A DNA stretch of 64,000 nt from Paenisporosarcina macmurdoensis (GTDB lineage: Bacteria; Bacillota; Bacilli; Bacillales_A; Planococcaceae), in assembly GCF_042658845.1 (NCBI RefSeq), contig NZ_JBHSRI010000002.1:186001-250000 (forward strand), in the 5' to 3' direction. The position numbers and the translations under genes are program-made. This document shows, piece after piece, positions 19,645 to 29,013 of the stretch; positions within the stretch are counted from its first letter, which is position 1, and every line of letters starts with the position of its first letter. The notes beneath the pieces are model-generated. The model was not told where the DNA came from. It saw nothing but the letters and a program-made list of their open reading frames with translations, and ran no database searches.

Positions 19645-21453
19645 ATGAAGCGTATTTTTTCGACAATAAGTTTTATATTAATGCTGATGATTCTGTTACC
19701 AGGTTTTGCAAACGCAGAAACAGCTTTAATTACAGGGAAATTGTTACAAGAAGATGTACCTTATTATGCTGAAGGAGACCTTGAAAAACCAGTAGGTTCA
19801 TTAAAAGGAATAAATAGCTTATATCAATTCTCTATCACTCCACAAGCAGAATGGGTGAACGTTCAAATTGGTGCAAAGAACTTTGTTATTTCTGCCTCTA
19901 TGATTCAGTCCGCTGAGGAAACTTTGCCACAGATAACACTTAATCAAGTAAGATCAATTGATACACTTGAGACATTTACCATATACAGTGAAGCAAACGT
20001 GGCAAGCAAGGTGATAGTCAATGCTCAATTAAAACAATCTTTACAAACACTTTCTTATGAAAAAGGTTTTTTTGTTGTCAATGTTGGGGGCAGAAAAGGC
20101 TTCTTAAAAAGCTCTGACGCTTTAGTGAAATTTGCGAAACCAGTTATGTCCATTGAAGTTCTGCAAGATATCCCTTTATATGAAGTGAAAAGTAGACAAC
20201 GTTTTCAGATTGGTGCTTTAAAAAAAGGAATGATCTTTAAACGCACCAAACAAGTGGCTAATTGGCATCAAATTGAAATGAATGGGCGTGTATATCAAGT
20301 TGAAGTATCCCATACATTTCCTTCTGCAAAAGCAATCACACTAGTAGCCATTCCGAAAGTGGTTTATCCAGCAGCTGTAATTACAGAAGTAAATGCTCCT
20401 GTAATTAACGGAGCAGGGCAACATATTGGAACACTGAAGGTTGGGCAAACAGTACGCTTAGCCAATATTCGTAATAACTTAGGTTATATAGATTTTATGG
20501 GATCCTTAGCTTATGTTTCTTTGAAAAACGTCAAACATACAAATTTGGTGCAACCAAAGAAAAATATTTCGGCTCGTGAAATGTCCTATTGGCTTCAAAT
20601 GTATGCTGGTATGTACCCTGAATTTACCAAACTTGAAGTAATCGGTAAAAGTGTAGAGGGTCGTGCTATCTATGCTTTAAGAGTAGGTAATGGAAAAAAG
20701 GAAATTATCATGGATGCTTCCTTACATGCACGTGAACATATGACCACAAATTTGTTACTTGAAATGATTGACTCTTACTCACTTCATTATTTAAAGAAGT
20801 CTACTGTTGCTGGTTTTAATGTCCGACAAGTATTAGATCAGACGAGTATTTGGTTTGTACCTATGGTTAACCCAGATGGAGTTACTCTTGTGCAAAGTGG
20901 TAGATATGCAGTGAAAAATGGTGACTTGGCAACACGAATTAATGGTTCGACAAACTTTGCCCGTTGGAAGGCGAATGTGCGTGGTGTAGATTTAAATGAT
21001 AACTTTGATTCAGGTTGGAGTCTCATTAATAGCGCAATTAAAAAACCAAGTTATATGGGATACCGCGGACCTCGTGTTTTTTCAGAGCCGGAAGCAGTCG
21101 CTCTAAAGAATTTTGTAGAAAAGCATAATTTTAAGTCTTATATTTCGTATCATACTGCAGGGCAAGTATTGTATTGGTTTATGTTCCAACAACAAGCACA
21201 GTTGACAAGAGATATACAATACGTTAATCAATTGAGCGCAATTACTGGATATACGGTAATGTCCCCTATGTACAAACGAGGATCAGGTGCTTCCACAGAT
21301 TGGTTTATTCAAAAGACCAAAAATCCAGCCGTAACAGTTGAAATTGGTCCGTATACAGGTGAAAAACCAGTGCCGCATGTGTATTTTGATCGAGTGTGGA
21401 AACAAAATTATAAAGTCGGTTTGCATGCTGCAAATGAAGCTGCAAAACGATAA
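19645..21453 (+). CDS. Secreted M14 zinc carboxypeptidase with SH3-like N-terminal region
   Basis: 602 residues. Signal peptide 1-25 (GFANA-E). Residues about 30-300 contain weak SH3-like repeats (I-P-L-Y-E-V pattern). The peptidase M14 domain follows: zinc ligands in H-A-R-E (His361, Glu364) and Y-H-T-A-G (His503), substrate motif N-P-D-G, and catalytic Glu566 in V-E-I-G-P-Y-T-G. All key residues are present. Likely target is a peptidoglycan stem peptide, as in gamma-D-glutamyl-diaminopimelate peptidases; a protein substrate is possible. An SLH gene starts 18 nt after its stop, so the two are probably cotranscribed. Confidence 0.88.
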   Translation: MKRIFSTISFILMLMILLPGFANAETALITGKLLQEDVPYYAEGDLEKPVGSLKGINSLYQFSITPQAEWVNVQIGAKNFVISASMIQSAEETLPQITLNQVRSIDTLETFTIYSEANVASKVIVNAQLKQSLQTLSYEKGFFVVNVGGRKGFLKSSDALVKFAKPVMSIEVLQDIPLYEVKSRQRFQIGALKKGMIFKRTKQVANWHQIEMNGRVYQVEVSHTFPSAKAITLVAIPKVVYPAAVITEVNAPVINGAGQHIGTLKVGQTVRLANIRNNLGYIDFMGSLAYVSLKNVKHTNLVQPKKNISAREMSYWLQMYAGMYPEFTKLEVIGKSVEGRAIYALRVGNGKKEIIMDASLHAREHMTTNLLLEMIDSYSLHYLKKSTVAGFNVRQVLDQTSIWFVPMVNPDGVTLVQSGRYAVKNGDLATRINGSTNFARWKANVRGVDLNDNFDSGWSLINSAIKKPSYMGYRGPRVFSEPEAVALKNFVEKHNFKSYISYHTAGQVLYWFMFQQQAQLTRDIQYVNQLSAITGYTVMSPMYKRGSGASTDWFIQKTKNPAVTVEIGPYTGEKPVPHVYFDRVWKQNYKVGLHAANEAAKR

Positions 21454-21471
21454 AAAGGGAGTGGGCATCTC

Positions 21472-22677
21472 ATGAAAAAAACCCTCACATCAATTGTACT
21501 TGGCGTATTGTTAACAGGTTCGTTAACCTCAGTGGTTGAAGCAAGTTCCAGGCAGTCGATTTATAGCGATTTATCTATGAACAACACTTTCTATGAATCT
21601 GTGTATTCTATGAACATGAAGGAAGTTTTGGAAGCTGACTATACGGATGATGGGAAGATTCTCATCAAGTCTAATGAAGTGGTAACTCGAGGCGATGCAG
21701 CATTCATGCTGTATATGTTACTAGGAATGGAACCAGATACTACTTTGGGATTCCCAGATGTTGACCCATCAAGTCCCTATTATGAAGCAGTATCCACAGT
21801 AGCATCGCGTAATATTGTTAGCGGGTATGAGGATGGGAAATTTCATCCTGAAATCGTATTGACAAGATCTCAAATGTCTCGCATCATTGCGGGGGCATTC
21901 AACTATACAGTCAATGCTAATGCCACTGTCCCTTTTACCGATGTTAATGAACGGTGGACGCCGTATGTGGATGCCATGTATCGTCACGGTGTGACAGCCG
22001 GTGTTACGCCAACGTCGTTTGCTCCTGATAAAAAATTAACTCGTGGTGAAATGGCAGCTTTCATGCATCGTGCTTATAAAAAAGTACCTGGGTCTGCATA
22101 CACTGAATTTGAAGTGATGAATGTCGTCAATGAGGCGACACGTAAAACAAGAAATGTCATTGTCCAAGGACTTGCAAAACATTTTCCAAATCAAAAAGCA
22201 GCGGATATTTCGAGCGATATGAGTCAGCTAGCTATTGATTCCTATTTATCTTTATCTTTAGTGGGCTATGAAAAGTCATGTTATAACTGTGATGGAGCGA
22301 ATGTATTGTCGGATTTCCAGTTTGGTCTGCCATATGAAATATTAATGCAATCTGATACTTTGCTGAAAATGGATGCGACAGTTCCAACGAATAGTATCAA
22401 CTCCGGACATCGCGCAATAATAGAGTTAGTCCGGAGCGGAGATTCTTGGAAAATCAAATCATACGTGACACGTTCTTTTACCTCTGACCCTTTGGCTTTG
22501 ACGATTGACCAAGCTATTGATTATTTATCTTATGCAGTCCCTGTTTATTGGCAAGAGGATGTAGCAACTATTCGACATACGGGAAAAGATAATGCGACCG
22601 GGTATGATCTGTTTGTGGTTAACGGAAAAACTACTTATTTATTTGATAGAAATAGTGGATATCTAGACAGAAGATAA
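21472..22677 (+). CDS. SLH-domain surface protein, paralogue 1
   Basis: 401 residues. Signal peptide 1-25 (VVEA-S). Three SLH repeats at about 28-90, 95-150 and 155-208 (the second and third begin FPDV and FTDV; each has T-R-G or T-R-S before the final helix). The C-terminal 190 residues have no domain I recognise; they include C-Y-N-C and end in a beta-rich stretch (G-Y-D-L-F-V-V-N-G-K). The downstream gene has the same architecture, so this is a tandem duplication. Ribosome site AGGGAG 10 nt before the ATG, 18 nt after the M14 gene. Confidence 0.88.
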   Translation: MKKTLTSIVLGVLLTGSLTSVVEASSRQSIYSDLSMNNTFYESVYSMNMKEVLEADYTDDGKILIKSNEVVTRGDAAFMLYMLLGMEPDTTLGFPDVDPSSPYYEAVSTVASRNIVSGYEDGKFHPEIVLTRSQMSRIIAGAFNYTVNANATVPFTDVNERWTPYVDAMYRHGVTAGVTPTSFAPDKKLTRGEMAAFMHRAYKKVPGSAYTEFEVMNVVNEATRKTRNVIVQGLAKHFPNQKAADISSDMSQLAIDSYLSLSLVGYEKSCYNCDGANVLSDFQFGLPYEILMQSDTLLKMDATVPTNSINSGHRAIIELVRSGDSWKIKSYVTRSFTSDPLALTIDQAIDYLSYAVPVYWQEDVATIRHTGKDNATGYDLFVVNGKTTYLFDRNSGYLDRR

Positions 22678-22680
22678 CAT

Positions 22681-22721
22681 AAGTTGAACTTTGAGGATTC
22701 TTTCAAAGTTCAGCTTTTTTT
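22681..22721 (+). terminator. Terminator after SLH paralogue 1
   Basis: A 14-bp stem with one G-U pair (22681-22694 with 22703-22716) followed by seven T. Confidence 0.88.
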
Positions 22722-23057
22722 GTTGTAACTTTGTGAATACCTCGAATTAGTTTCGCGAATAGAAGCTACCAAACCGCGTGTAGTCTACAGAGAAAGTCAG
22801 TTTCGTGCATTGGATTGGTTAAACCGAGCATAAGAAATCATTGTGGCAAAATAGAATGAGTTTGTATTTGAATAAATGCCAATAACAAAAAAAGATTAAC
22901 TGGAAAGAGTAGTACATTATATTCATTTATTGGATATATCTACTATTTGTAATATTTATGATATACAATTGTAATAATTGAAATATAATTGTTAATAATT
23001 TGGGATTTAAGACGACAAATGATGTTTCGAAAAAAATTATTCAGGAGTGTGTTTTAC
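22722..23057 (+). promoter_or_regulatory. Intergenic region upstream of SLH paralogue 2
   Basis: 336 AT-rich bases. An open frame enters from 22989 but the CAGGAGTG site at 23042-23049 points to the ATG at 23058. Promoter elements must be here because a terminator precedes; none is clear by eye. Confidence 0.35.
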
Positions 23058-24269
23058 ATGAAAAAGAAATTAGCTTCACTTGCACTGGGAATATTGGTGG
23101 CAGGATCATTCGCGCAAGGGGCTGAAGCAAGCTCGAGGCAGTCGATTTATACGGATTTATCAATGAACAATACATTCTATGAAGACGTTTATACGATGAA
23201 CATGAAAGGTGTATTGGAAGAGGAATATGTAGCAGCGGGACTGAAAATCAATCCTTCAGCTATAGTGACACGTGGGGATGCAGCGCTGATGTTGTATAAG
23301 CTACTAGGCATGGAAACTGAATCGACTACAGGATTTCCTGACGTTAGTCCAACCAGTTCATATTATGATGCAGTCAACACAGTTGCATCACGTGGAATTG
23401 TTAGTGGCTACAAAGACGGGAACTTCCGTCCTGAAGTTGAATTGACACGTTCTCAAATGTCTCGCATTCTTGCAGGTGCTTTTGAATATACAATCAATAA
23501 CAATTCAACCGTGCCATTTACGGATGTAAATGAACGCTGGGCTCCTTATGTAGATGCTCTTTACCGTAATGGTGTAACGGCTGGCGTAACGAAAACATCA
23601 TTCGCACCGGATAAACAATTAACTCGTGGTGAAATGTCAGCTTTCATGAATCGGGCGTACAAGAAAGTTCCTGGTTCATCTTACAATGACGATGAAATAA
23701 AAAATACGGTCAATGAAGTAATAAGTAAATCTCGACATGTATTTAGCCAAGGACTCGCACATTATTACCCGAAACAGAAAGCTTCGAATATTTCTGCTGA
23801 CATGGCACTCCTTACTGTGGATCCATTTTTATCAGATGCATTGGCTCTCTATGAAACATCATGCTATGGTTGTGATGGACCAGGTCTTATGTATAATTAT
23901 GAGTTTGCTTTGCCATATAAAATTTTCTCAAAATCTAATACATTAATAAAGTTGGAGGCAATTGTACCAGCAGGTGGTTATAATTACGGCCTCCGTGCAA
24001 CAATCGAGTTGATCCGAAATGGTGAGTCTTGGAAAATCAAATCGTACGTAAAGCGAATATTAACGGATGACCCACTGAACCTTACGATTGAACAATCTAT
24101 TGAATACTTGCGCTATGTAATTTCAAAAAGCTGGAATGAAGAGGTAGTAACTATTGAACATAAAGGAAAAGAACCACGTTTCGGATTCGATCTATTTTTA
24201 GTTAATGGTAAAGACACTTATTACTTTAATGTAAATACAGCAGAGCTTAGTCCATACATTAGTAGTTAA
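23058..24269 (+). CDS. SLH-domain surface protein, paralogue 2
   Basis: 403 residues from the ATG that follows a good ribosome site; the longer frame from 22989 would bury the signal peptide. Same layout as the preceding SLH protein: signal peptide ending in A-E-A, the shared start SSRQSIYTDLSMNNTF, three SLH repeats to about residue 210, then the same unassigned C-terminal domain with C-Y-G-C-D-G in place of C-Y-N-C-D-G. Conservation is strongest in the SLH part. It has its own terminator and presumably its own promoter, so the two copies may be expressed separately. Confidence 0.87.
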   Translation: MKKKLASLALGILVAGSFAQGAEASSRQSIYTDLSMNNTFYEDVYTMNMKGVLEEEYVAAGLKINPSAIVTRGDAALMLYKLLGMETESTTGFPDVSPTSSYYDAVNTVASRGIVSGYKDGNFRPEVELTRSQMSRILAGAFEYTINNNSTVPFTDVNERWAPYVDALYRNGVTAGVTKTSFAPDKQLTRGEMSAFMNRAYKKVPGSSYNDDEIKNTVNEVISKSRHVFSQGLAHYYPKQKASNISADMALLTVDPFLSDALALYETSCYGCDGPGLMYNYEFALPYKIFSKSNTLIKLEAIVPAGGYNYGLRATIELIRNGESWKIKSYVKRILTDDPLNLTIEQSIEYLRYVISKSWNEEVVTIEHKGKEPRFGFDLFLVNGKDTYYFNVNTAELSPYISS

Positions 24270-24292
24270 TTAAATGAGTAAAATTAATAGAG

Positions 24293-24328
24293 AGGAACTT
24301 GTCTAAAATAATGACAAGTTCCTTTTTG
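24293..24328 (+). terminator. Terminator after SLH paralogue 2
   Basis: An 11-bp perfect stem (24293-24303 with 24313-24323) followed by TTTTT. Confidence 0.88.
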
Positions 24329-24377
24329 TATTTCAATAGTTATTAGTGAGGGAAGTTAAATGTGCATGATTCTACTC

Positions 24378-24595
24378 TATAATATCTATTAGAAAATGAA
24401 TGTCACAAAATTTATCATACAGCTGAGGGCAACTGAAAGTTCACATCAATTCCATCACATGCCCAAGTGGTTTTCGAATCAATGATGCAAGCAGTTGATG
24501 GGCAGTAATGGGGATTGCGCTGACGGACTAGGTAAGTATTTGTTGAAATAATGAAATAATTAGCGCAGTGGCCATTTGGGTCGTTGCGCTTTTTT
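24378..24595 (+). ncRNA. Possible orphan leader or small RNA ending in a terminator
   Basis: No gene lies between 24329 and 24771, yet a strong terminator stands at 24562-24595 (12 paired positions with G-U pairs, then seven T), 177 nt before the next start codon. A TATAAT at 24378-24383 with a weak -35 could start a roughly 200-nt transcript. The segment GCGCTGA near 24517 could pair with TTAGCGC inside the terminator, an arrangement seen in attenuators. It fits no riboswitch class I know. Confidence 0.35.
24562..24595 (+). terminator. Orphan terminator upstream of the NlpC/P60 gene
   Basis: Stem TAGCGCAGTGGCC against GGGTCGTTGCGCT with G-U pairs and a short loop, followed by seven T. Confidence 0.8.
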
Positions 24596-24771
24596 GTTGA
24601 AAGGAGTTTAGGAGACTATGCGTTTATATTACAAGATAAATTACTATTGTCACATTATGTAACTATATTGTTACACAACTGTAAAATAAAATAGGTTTAT
24701 TCCATGATAAGATAATTTTAGTTAAGTTTTCAGAAAATTATAGCCATGGGCGAACCGGAGGATTTTATTTT

Positions 24772-25266
24772 ATGAAATTTCAGTCACAGTTGCTTAAAGT
24801 CATTTTGATGAGTACTCTTTCTTTATTTTTCATACTAGCTCCATTAGCAAACCAAGCGGATGCTTCAAGTGGTATTAATTCTAATCACATCGTTTCAGCA
24901 GCAAATAACGTAATGGGTACTAAATATATGCGAGGCGGCACAACAGCAAGAGGTTTTGATTGTTCAGGTTTTATCGGATATGTTTATAAGAAGGTAGGAG
25001 TGCAACTTCCAAGAACATCAGCAGGTATGTACGGAGCGGGGAATTCAGTCAAAAAGAGCAATCTAAAAGCAGGAGATTTAGTGTTCTTTAATACATCTGG
25101 TAAAGGTGTATCTCACGTAGGCATATATATCGGCAATGGAAAATTCGCGCATTCATCTTCAAGTAAAGGTGTTTCAGTATCTAAACTAAATGATCCATAT
25201 TACTGGGGCTCTAAATATATCGGTGCTAAGCGTGTAGCTAAAGTATCTCAAGTAGCTTCTAAATAA
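24772..25266 (+). CDS. Secreted NlpC/P60 endopeptidase
   Basis: 164 residues. Signal peptide 1-31 (QADA-S), then a single NlpC/P60 domain with catalytic Cys64 in F-D-C-S-G-F, His115 in S-H-V-G-I-Y-I-G and a downstream H-S-S-S as the third polar position. The family cuts D-gamma-glutamyl-diaminopimelate or N-acetylmuramate-L-alanine bonds. No LysM, SH3 or SLH anchor, so it may be freely secreted. Ribosome site GGAGGA about 9 nt upstream of the ATG. Stands alone between terminators. Confidence 0.92.
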   Translation: MKFQSQLLKVILMSTLSLFFILAPLANQADASSGINSNHIVSAANNVMGTKYMRGGTTARGFDCSGFIGYVYKKVGVQLPRTSAGMYGAGNSVKKSNLKAGDLVFFNTSGKGVSHVGIYIGNGKFAHSSSSKGVSVSKLNDPYYWGSKYIGAKRVAKVSQVASK

Positions 25267-25313
25267 TAAACTTATAATCTAAATATCATATATTCTAAAT
25301 AACAAATATTCGC

Positions 25314-25354
25314 AAGCGCATTATCGCAAATGAAATTGTGATAATGCGCTTTTA
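25314..25354 (+). terminator. Terminator of the NlpC/P60 gene
   Basis: A 15-bp stem with one mismatch or wobble (25314-25328 with 25337-25351) followed by TTTTA. Confidence 0.85.
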
Positions 25355-25526
25355 TATGTTTACTATATTGTAACTATTTTGCAACTCTTGTAAAGTGCAA
25401 GGCTCCTCTATTTTAAGGGGAATCAAACGTCCTAATTAACTATGCGATGCCTGGCACTATTTTCATGGTGGTATTCATTTCCATATTTTGCTACACTAAG
25501 ATAAGACATACATATGAGGTGAAATG

Positions 25527-26147
25527 ATGAAGTTAAAAAGATTTTTATTGTTGTTGTCATTGATGATCGTAGCCATATTGCCTATACATACAGCTTTTGC
25601 AGCCTTTTCGGATACAAGTGAACGTTATGAAGCAGCTGTCAATTATGTGGTGAGTAAAGGTTATGCAGCTGGATTAAATGATACACAATTTGGTGTTTCT
25701 GCCGAAATCAAACGTATTGATGCTGCCGTAATGATTGCTCGTGTAAAAGGATACTCTCCTACAGATTCTTATGCGAATGCAGGATTTACTGATGTGCCTG
25801 AGAAACGCCAGTGGGCAGTGAATGCTTTAGCTGCCAATGGAATTATGAGTGGGATGAATAGTACAACGTTTGGGAGTAATCAGTCAATGTCTCGTGAACA
25901 AATGGCCATGGTTATCGCTACAACATATAATTTAACAGCTACAAACATGGACATTCCATTTACAGATTTAAAATCAACAACTAAACCATCTATTGCTGCT
26001 TTAGTAGAAAACAATATAACAGCAGGGAAAACAACCACGCTATTTGGTTCAAAAGATAATATTACACGAGGCGAATTTGCTATCTTTATTTACAAAGCAG
26101 AAATGGACGTAACGACACTTCCTCCTGAAGTTATCTCTGTTGAATAA
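25527..26147 (+). CDS. Small SLH-only secreted protein
   Basis: 206 residues: signal peptide (MKLKRFLLLLSLM, cut near TAFA-A) and three SLH repeats covering nearly all of the mature chain (FSDTSERYEAAV, FTDVPEKRQWAV, FTDLKSTTKPSI), with a tail of about 15 residues. Its repeats resemble those of the major S-layer protein. Without an effector domain it may cap or compete for polymer sites. Two ATG codons follow GAGGTG (25516-25521); the second, at 25527, has better spacing. Confidence 0.87.
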   Translation: MKLKRFLLLLSLMIVAILPIHTAFAAFSDTSERYEAAVNYVVSKGYAAGLNDTQFGVSAEIKRIDAAVMIARVKGYSPTDSYANAGFTDVPEKRQWAVNALAANGIMSGMNSTTFGSNQSMSREQMAMVIATTYNLTATNMDIPFTDLKSTTKPSIAALVENNITAGKTTTLFGSKDNITRGEFAIFIYKAEMDVTTLPPEVISVE

Positions 26148-26175
26148 ATTTTTTGTAAATATTTATGAAATTATC

Positions 26176-26203
26176 TTGTACTAATTCTGAATTGTGTTAC
26201 AAT
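26176..26203 (+). promoter_or_regulatory. Orphan sigma-A-like promoter after the small SLH gene
   Basis: TTGTAC (26176-26181), 16-nt spacer, TACAAT (26198-26203). It lies after the SLH stop codon and before a terminator, with no open frame between, so it could drive an 85-95 nt RNA. Confidence 0.45.
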
Positions 26204-26256
26204 TAATTTGTTGTAAATTTCCTATTTTTTGATATAAAGTGCTTGGTTGATGCGCG

Positions 26257-26304
26257 AAAAAGAATCCACAGGAACTAGTTTCCTGTGGATTCTTTTTCTT
26301 TTTT
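26257..26304 (+). terminator. Strong terminator upstream of the phosphodiester glycosidase
   Basis: An 18-bp perfect stem (26257-26274 with 26280-26297) followed by a T-rich tail. It serves the SLH gene 110 nt upstream and/or the candidate small RNA. Confidence 0.9.
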
Positions 26305-26390
26305 GGTAAACAATTACAAATAGACTATATATTTTCTGAACTATTCGTTTATACTTGTTAATAGAATCTAACTTTCAAAGGAGTTGCATC

Positions 26391-28901
26391 ATGTTTTTTA
26401 CTAGCAAAAGAATACCTGCTTTTCTCTTAGCATTTGCTCTAGTATTTTCCATTCTTCCCGTTTCTGCTGCCACGTTATCCCCAGGTGTTTACCACGAGAC
26501 GATTTCGACAACTGTAGGAGGTTATCCTCAAAAAGTAAACAAGCTTTCTATCGATGTGACAAACCCATATGCCAAAATTGAATATGGGGTATCCAATCCA
26601 ATTAATACACTAAAGACTGTAACAAATTTGTCGAGAGAACATACATATGAAAGACATCATGTCATTGGTGCCATTAATGCATCATTCTTCAGCTATGATG
26701 ATCGCTTCCCAGTTTACTTATTAGCTAAGAATGATCAAATTGTAAATTTAGGTAATGTTTCAACAAATTTCAATGACTTTATGTATACACCAGCAGCTTT
26801 CGGTATTACGGCTGATAATAAAGCAAAAGTAGGTCGCTATTCTCTAGAACGTACGATTGAACATAATGGTTCTTCTTTTACAACAACTGATATGAACCGA
26901 TACCGTTCAAATGATGAACTAATCTTGTATACAGATAGTTTTCCTCGAGAAAAGACTGTACAAAATCAATATGGTATTGAAGTTGTCGTGACCGGAGTAC
27001 CTAAAAAAGTTGATTCTCAACTGAAATTTGGAGAAAAAGTAACAGGAGTCGTTTCTGCTATTCGACCTTATAATCAATACACTTCTTCGACCATTCCAAA
27101 AGATGGTTTTGTACTTTCAGCACAAGGGTCTGAAGTTTCAAAAATTTCATCCATGAAAATTGGTGAAGAAGTTTCACTGTCTGTTGATGTTGATGCAGCA
27201 TGGAAAGGGTCACAATTTATGTTAGCTTCAGGACCCTTACTTGTACAAGAAGGCAAGTCCGCGTTAACGATTGATCTAGCTAGCCCACGCGTAACTGAAA
27301 GAACATCTCGTACAGCTGTTGCCACAGATGCAACTGGTGGCCGTGCGTTTTTTGTAACGGTTGATGGTCGTCAAAAAGGCTATAGCCAAGGAATGACATT
27401 AGTAGAATTTGCTAATTATTTAGTTACAATTGGTGCTTACAATGCAATTAATTTAGATGGTGGAGGATCGACAGCGATGGTATCTCGTCGTTATGGAGAT
27501 GTATATCCCACTATAATTAATCGACCTTCAGATGGTTCTGAACGATCTGTATCCGCCATTTTAGAAGCAATCAGTACAGCGCCTTATGGACAAGCTACGA
27601 AAGTAAATGTTTCACAAGATCAAGAAGGTATTGTCGCTGTCGGTGCTTCGGTAGGTTTTAAAGTAGATATGGTATTGGATCAATATTACAATGCTTTGAG
27701 TGCTGATTCTTCTAAGTTAGTACTAGCAAGCGTCTCTAATAGCGTTGGGAAAATTGAAAACAATCGCTTCGTAGGTATTAAAGCGGGGACAGGTACTATT
27801 ACAGCTAAATATGATACTACAACCGTAGCAATCCCTATTACTGTAACAGATACGATTGATTCATTAGTTGCTACACCGTTAGACATTCGTGTTGGAACTG
27901 GGGAGTCTGCAAAAATTTCCGTAAAAGGTATTAGTAAAAATCAACAAGTTATCTTTAATCCAGCTGCAGTTAACTGGACAGCTTCAAATGGTGTAGGTTC
28001 CATTAATGGAACAACTTTTACTGCAGGAACAAGTGAGGCAACGGGTACTATTACTGGAACATATGGCGCGTCACGCGTAAACATCCCAGTGACATTGTCT
28101 AATAAACCGTTCCAAGTTAGTAGTCTAGATTCTGTAACAGGCTTGAAAACAGAAGCTGTTCGATCAACAGCTACAATTGGATTAGAAAAAACACTACAAG
28201 CAAAAGAAGGAGCAGCATCTGTAAAGTTAAACTATGATTTTACAGCGTTCAAAGATTATACTTCTGCTGCATATGTTAGCTGGACAAATGGTCTTGCTAT
28301 ACCTGCTTCACCGAAGAAAATTGGTGCATGGGTTTACGGAGATGGAGCTAATCATTGGTTACGTGCAGCTATTACTGATGCAGCCGGTACTGAAACAGCT
28401 CTTGATTTCACAGCAGATGGTGGTCTGAATTGGGTAGGTTGGAAGTACGTTGAAGCGAATGTGCCGTCAACTCTAATTGCTCCAATCAGACTTAGTAAAA
28501 TTTATGTAGCAGAACCATCATCAACTAAAAAAGGAAAAGGTTCAATCTGGATTGATTCCATTCAAGCGGTATATTCAAACCAGTCAACTCCAATGAAATC
28601 CTTTAATCCTTCCACTTCAGCACGAGTGGTTGATACAAACAAGCAGTTTACAGTAACATTCAACCAAGCAATGAATCCAGCATACTTCAACACGAAGCAT
28701 GTATATGTAGAAGATGAGTATGGGATTCGTCAAAATGTAATTGTTCAAAGCGGAACAAATGCAACTAAACTTGTGGTTAGTGCACCAACTGGTGGCTATG
28801 CAAAAGGGAAATCGTATCGCTTAGTAGTGACCCATTTCGCACCTAATGCAAACAATATTCGCATGCTAAAAGATTCAATAACTGAATTTAAAGTTCAATA
28901 A
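26391..28901 (+). CDS. Secreted phosphodiester glycosidase (NAGPA domain) with Ig-like region
   Basis: 836 residues. Signal peptide 1-27, then a NAGPA/phosphodiester glycosidase domain to about 385 with G-A-I-N-A-S-F-F, S-R-T-A-V-A-T and N-L-D-G-G-G-S-T-A-M (Asp near 356). Residues 390-570 look like Big2 immunoglobulin-like repeats, and a beta-rich C-terminal part follows. Family members remove GlcNAc-1-phosphate-type groups; in a wall-polymer neighbourhood it may trim phosphodiester-linked sugars of teichoic or secondary polymers. The upstream frame begins at 26355, but AAGGAG at 26378-26383 fits the ATG at 26391. Confidence 0.85.
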   Translation: MFFTSKRIPAFLLAFALVFSILPVSAATLSPGVYHETISTTVGGYPQKVNKLSIDVTNPYAKIEYGVSNPINTLKTVTNLSREHTYERHHVIGAINASFFSYDDRFPVYLLAKNDQIVNLGNVSTNFNDFMYTPAAFGITADNKAKVGRYSLERTIEHNGSSFTTTDMNRYRSNDELILYTDSFPREKTVQNQYGIEVVVTGVPKKVDSQLKFGEKVTGVVSAIRPYNQYTSSTIPKDGFVLSAQGSEVSKISSMKIGEEVSLSVDVDAAWKGSQFMLASGPLLVQEGKSALTIDLASPRVTERTSRTAVATDATGGRAFFVTVDGRQKGYSQGMTLVEFANYLVTIGAYNAINLDGGGSTAMVSRRYGDVYPTIINRPSDGSERSVSAILEAISTAPYGQATKVNVSQDQEGIVAVGASVGFKVDMVLDQYYNALSADSSKLVLASVSNSVGKIENNRFVGIKAGTGTITAKYDTTTVAIPITVTDTIDSLVATPLDIRVGTGESAKISVKGISKNQQVIFNPAAVNWTASNGVGSINGTTFTAGTSEATGTITGTYGASRVNIPVTLSNKPFQVSSLDSVTGLKTEAVRSTATIGLEKTLQAKEGAASVKLNYDFTAFKDYTSAAYVSWTNGLAIPASPKKIGAWVYGDGANHWLRAAITDAAGTETALDFTADGGLNWVGWKYVEANVPSTLIAPIRLSKIYVAEPSSTKKGKGSIWIDSIQAVYSNQSTPMKSFNPSTSARVVDTNKQFTVTFNQAMNPAYFNTKHVYVEDEYGIRQNVIVQSGTNATKLVVSAPTGGYAKGKSYRLVVTHFAPNANNIRMLKDSITEFKVQ

Positions 28902-28909
28902 CTTGTGAG

Positions 28910-28944
28910 AGATGCACATGGCTTATGCCATGTGCATCTTTTTT
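28910..28944 (+). terminator. Terminator of the phosphodiester glycosidase gene
   Basis: A 13-bp perfect stem (28910-28922 with 28927-28939) with a TTAT loop, followed by six T. Confidence 0.92.
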
Positions 28945-29013
28945 AAAAGATAAGTATATAATTTGAGTTCCATAAATCCAGTGTTTCAGGGACAAAAAGA
29001 TTGATTCATTAAT

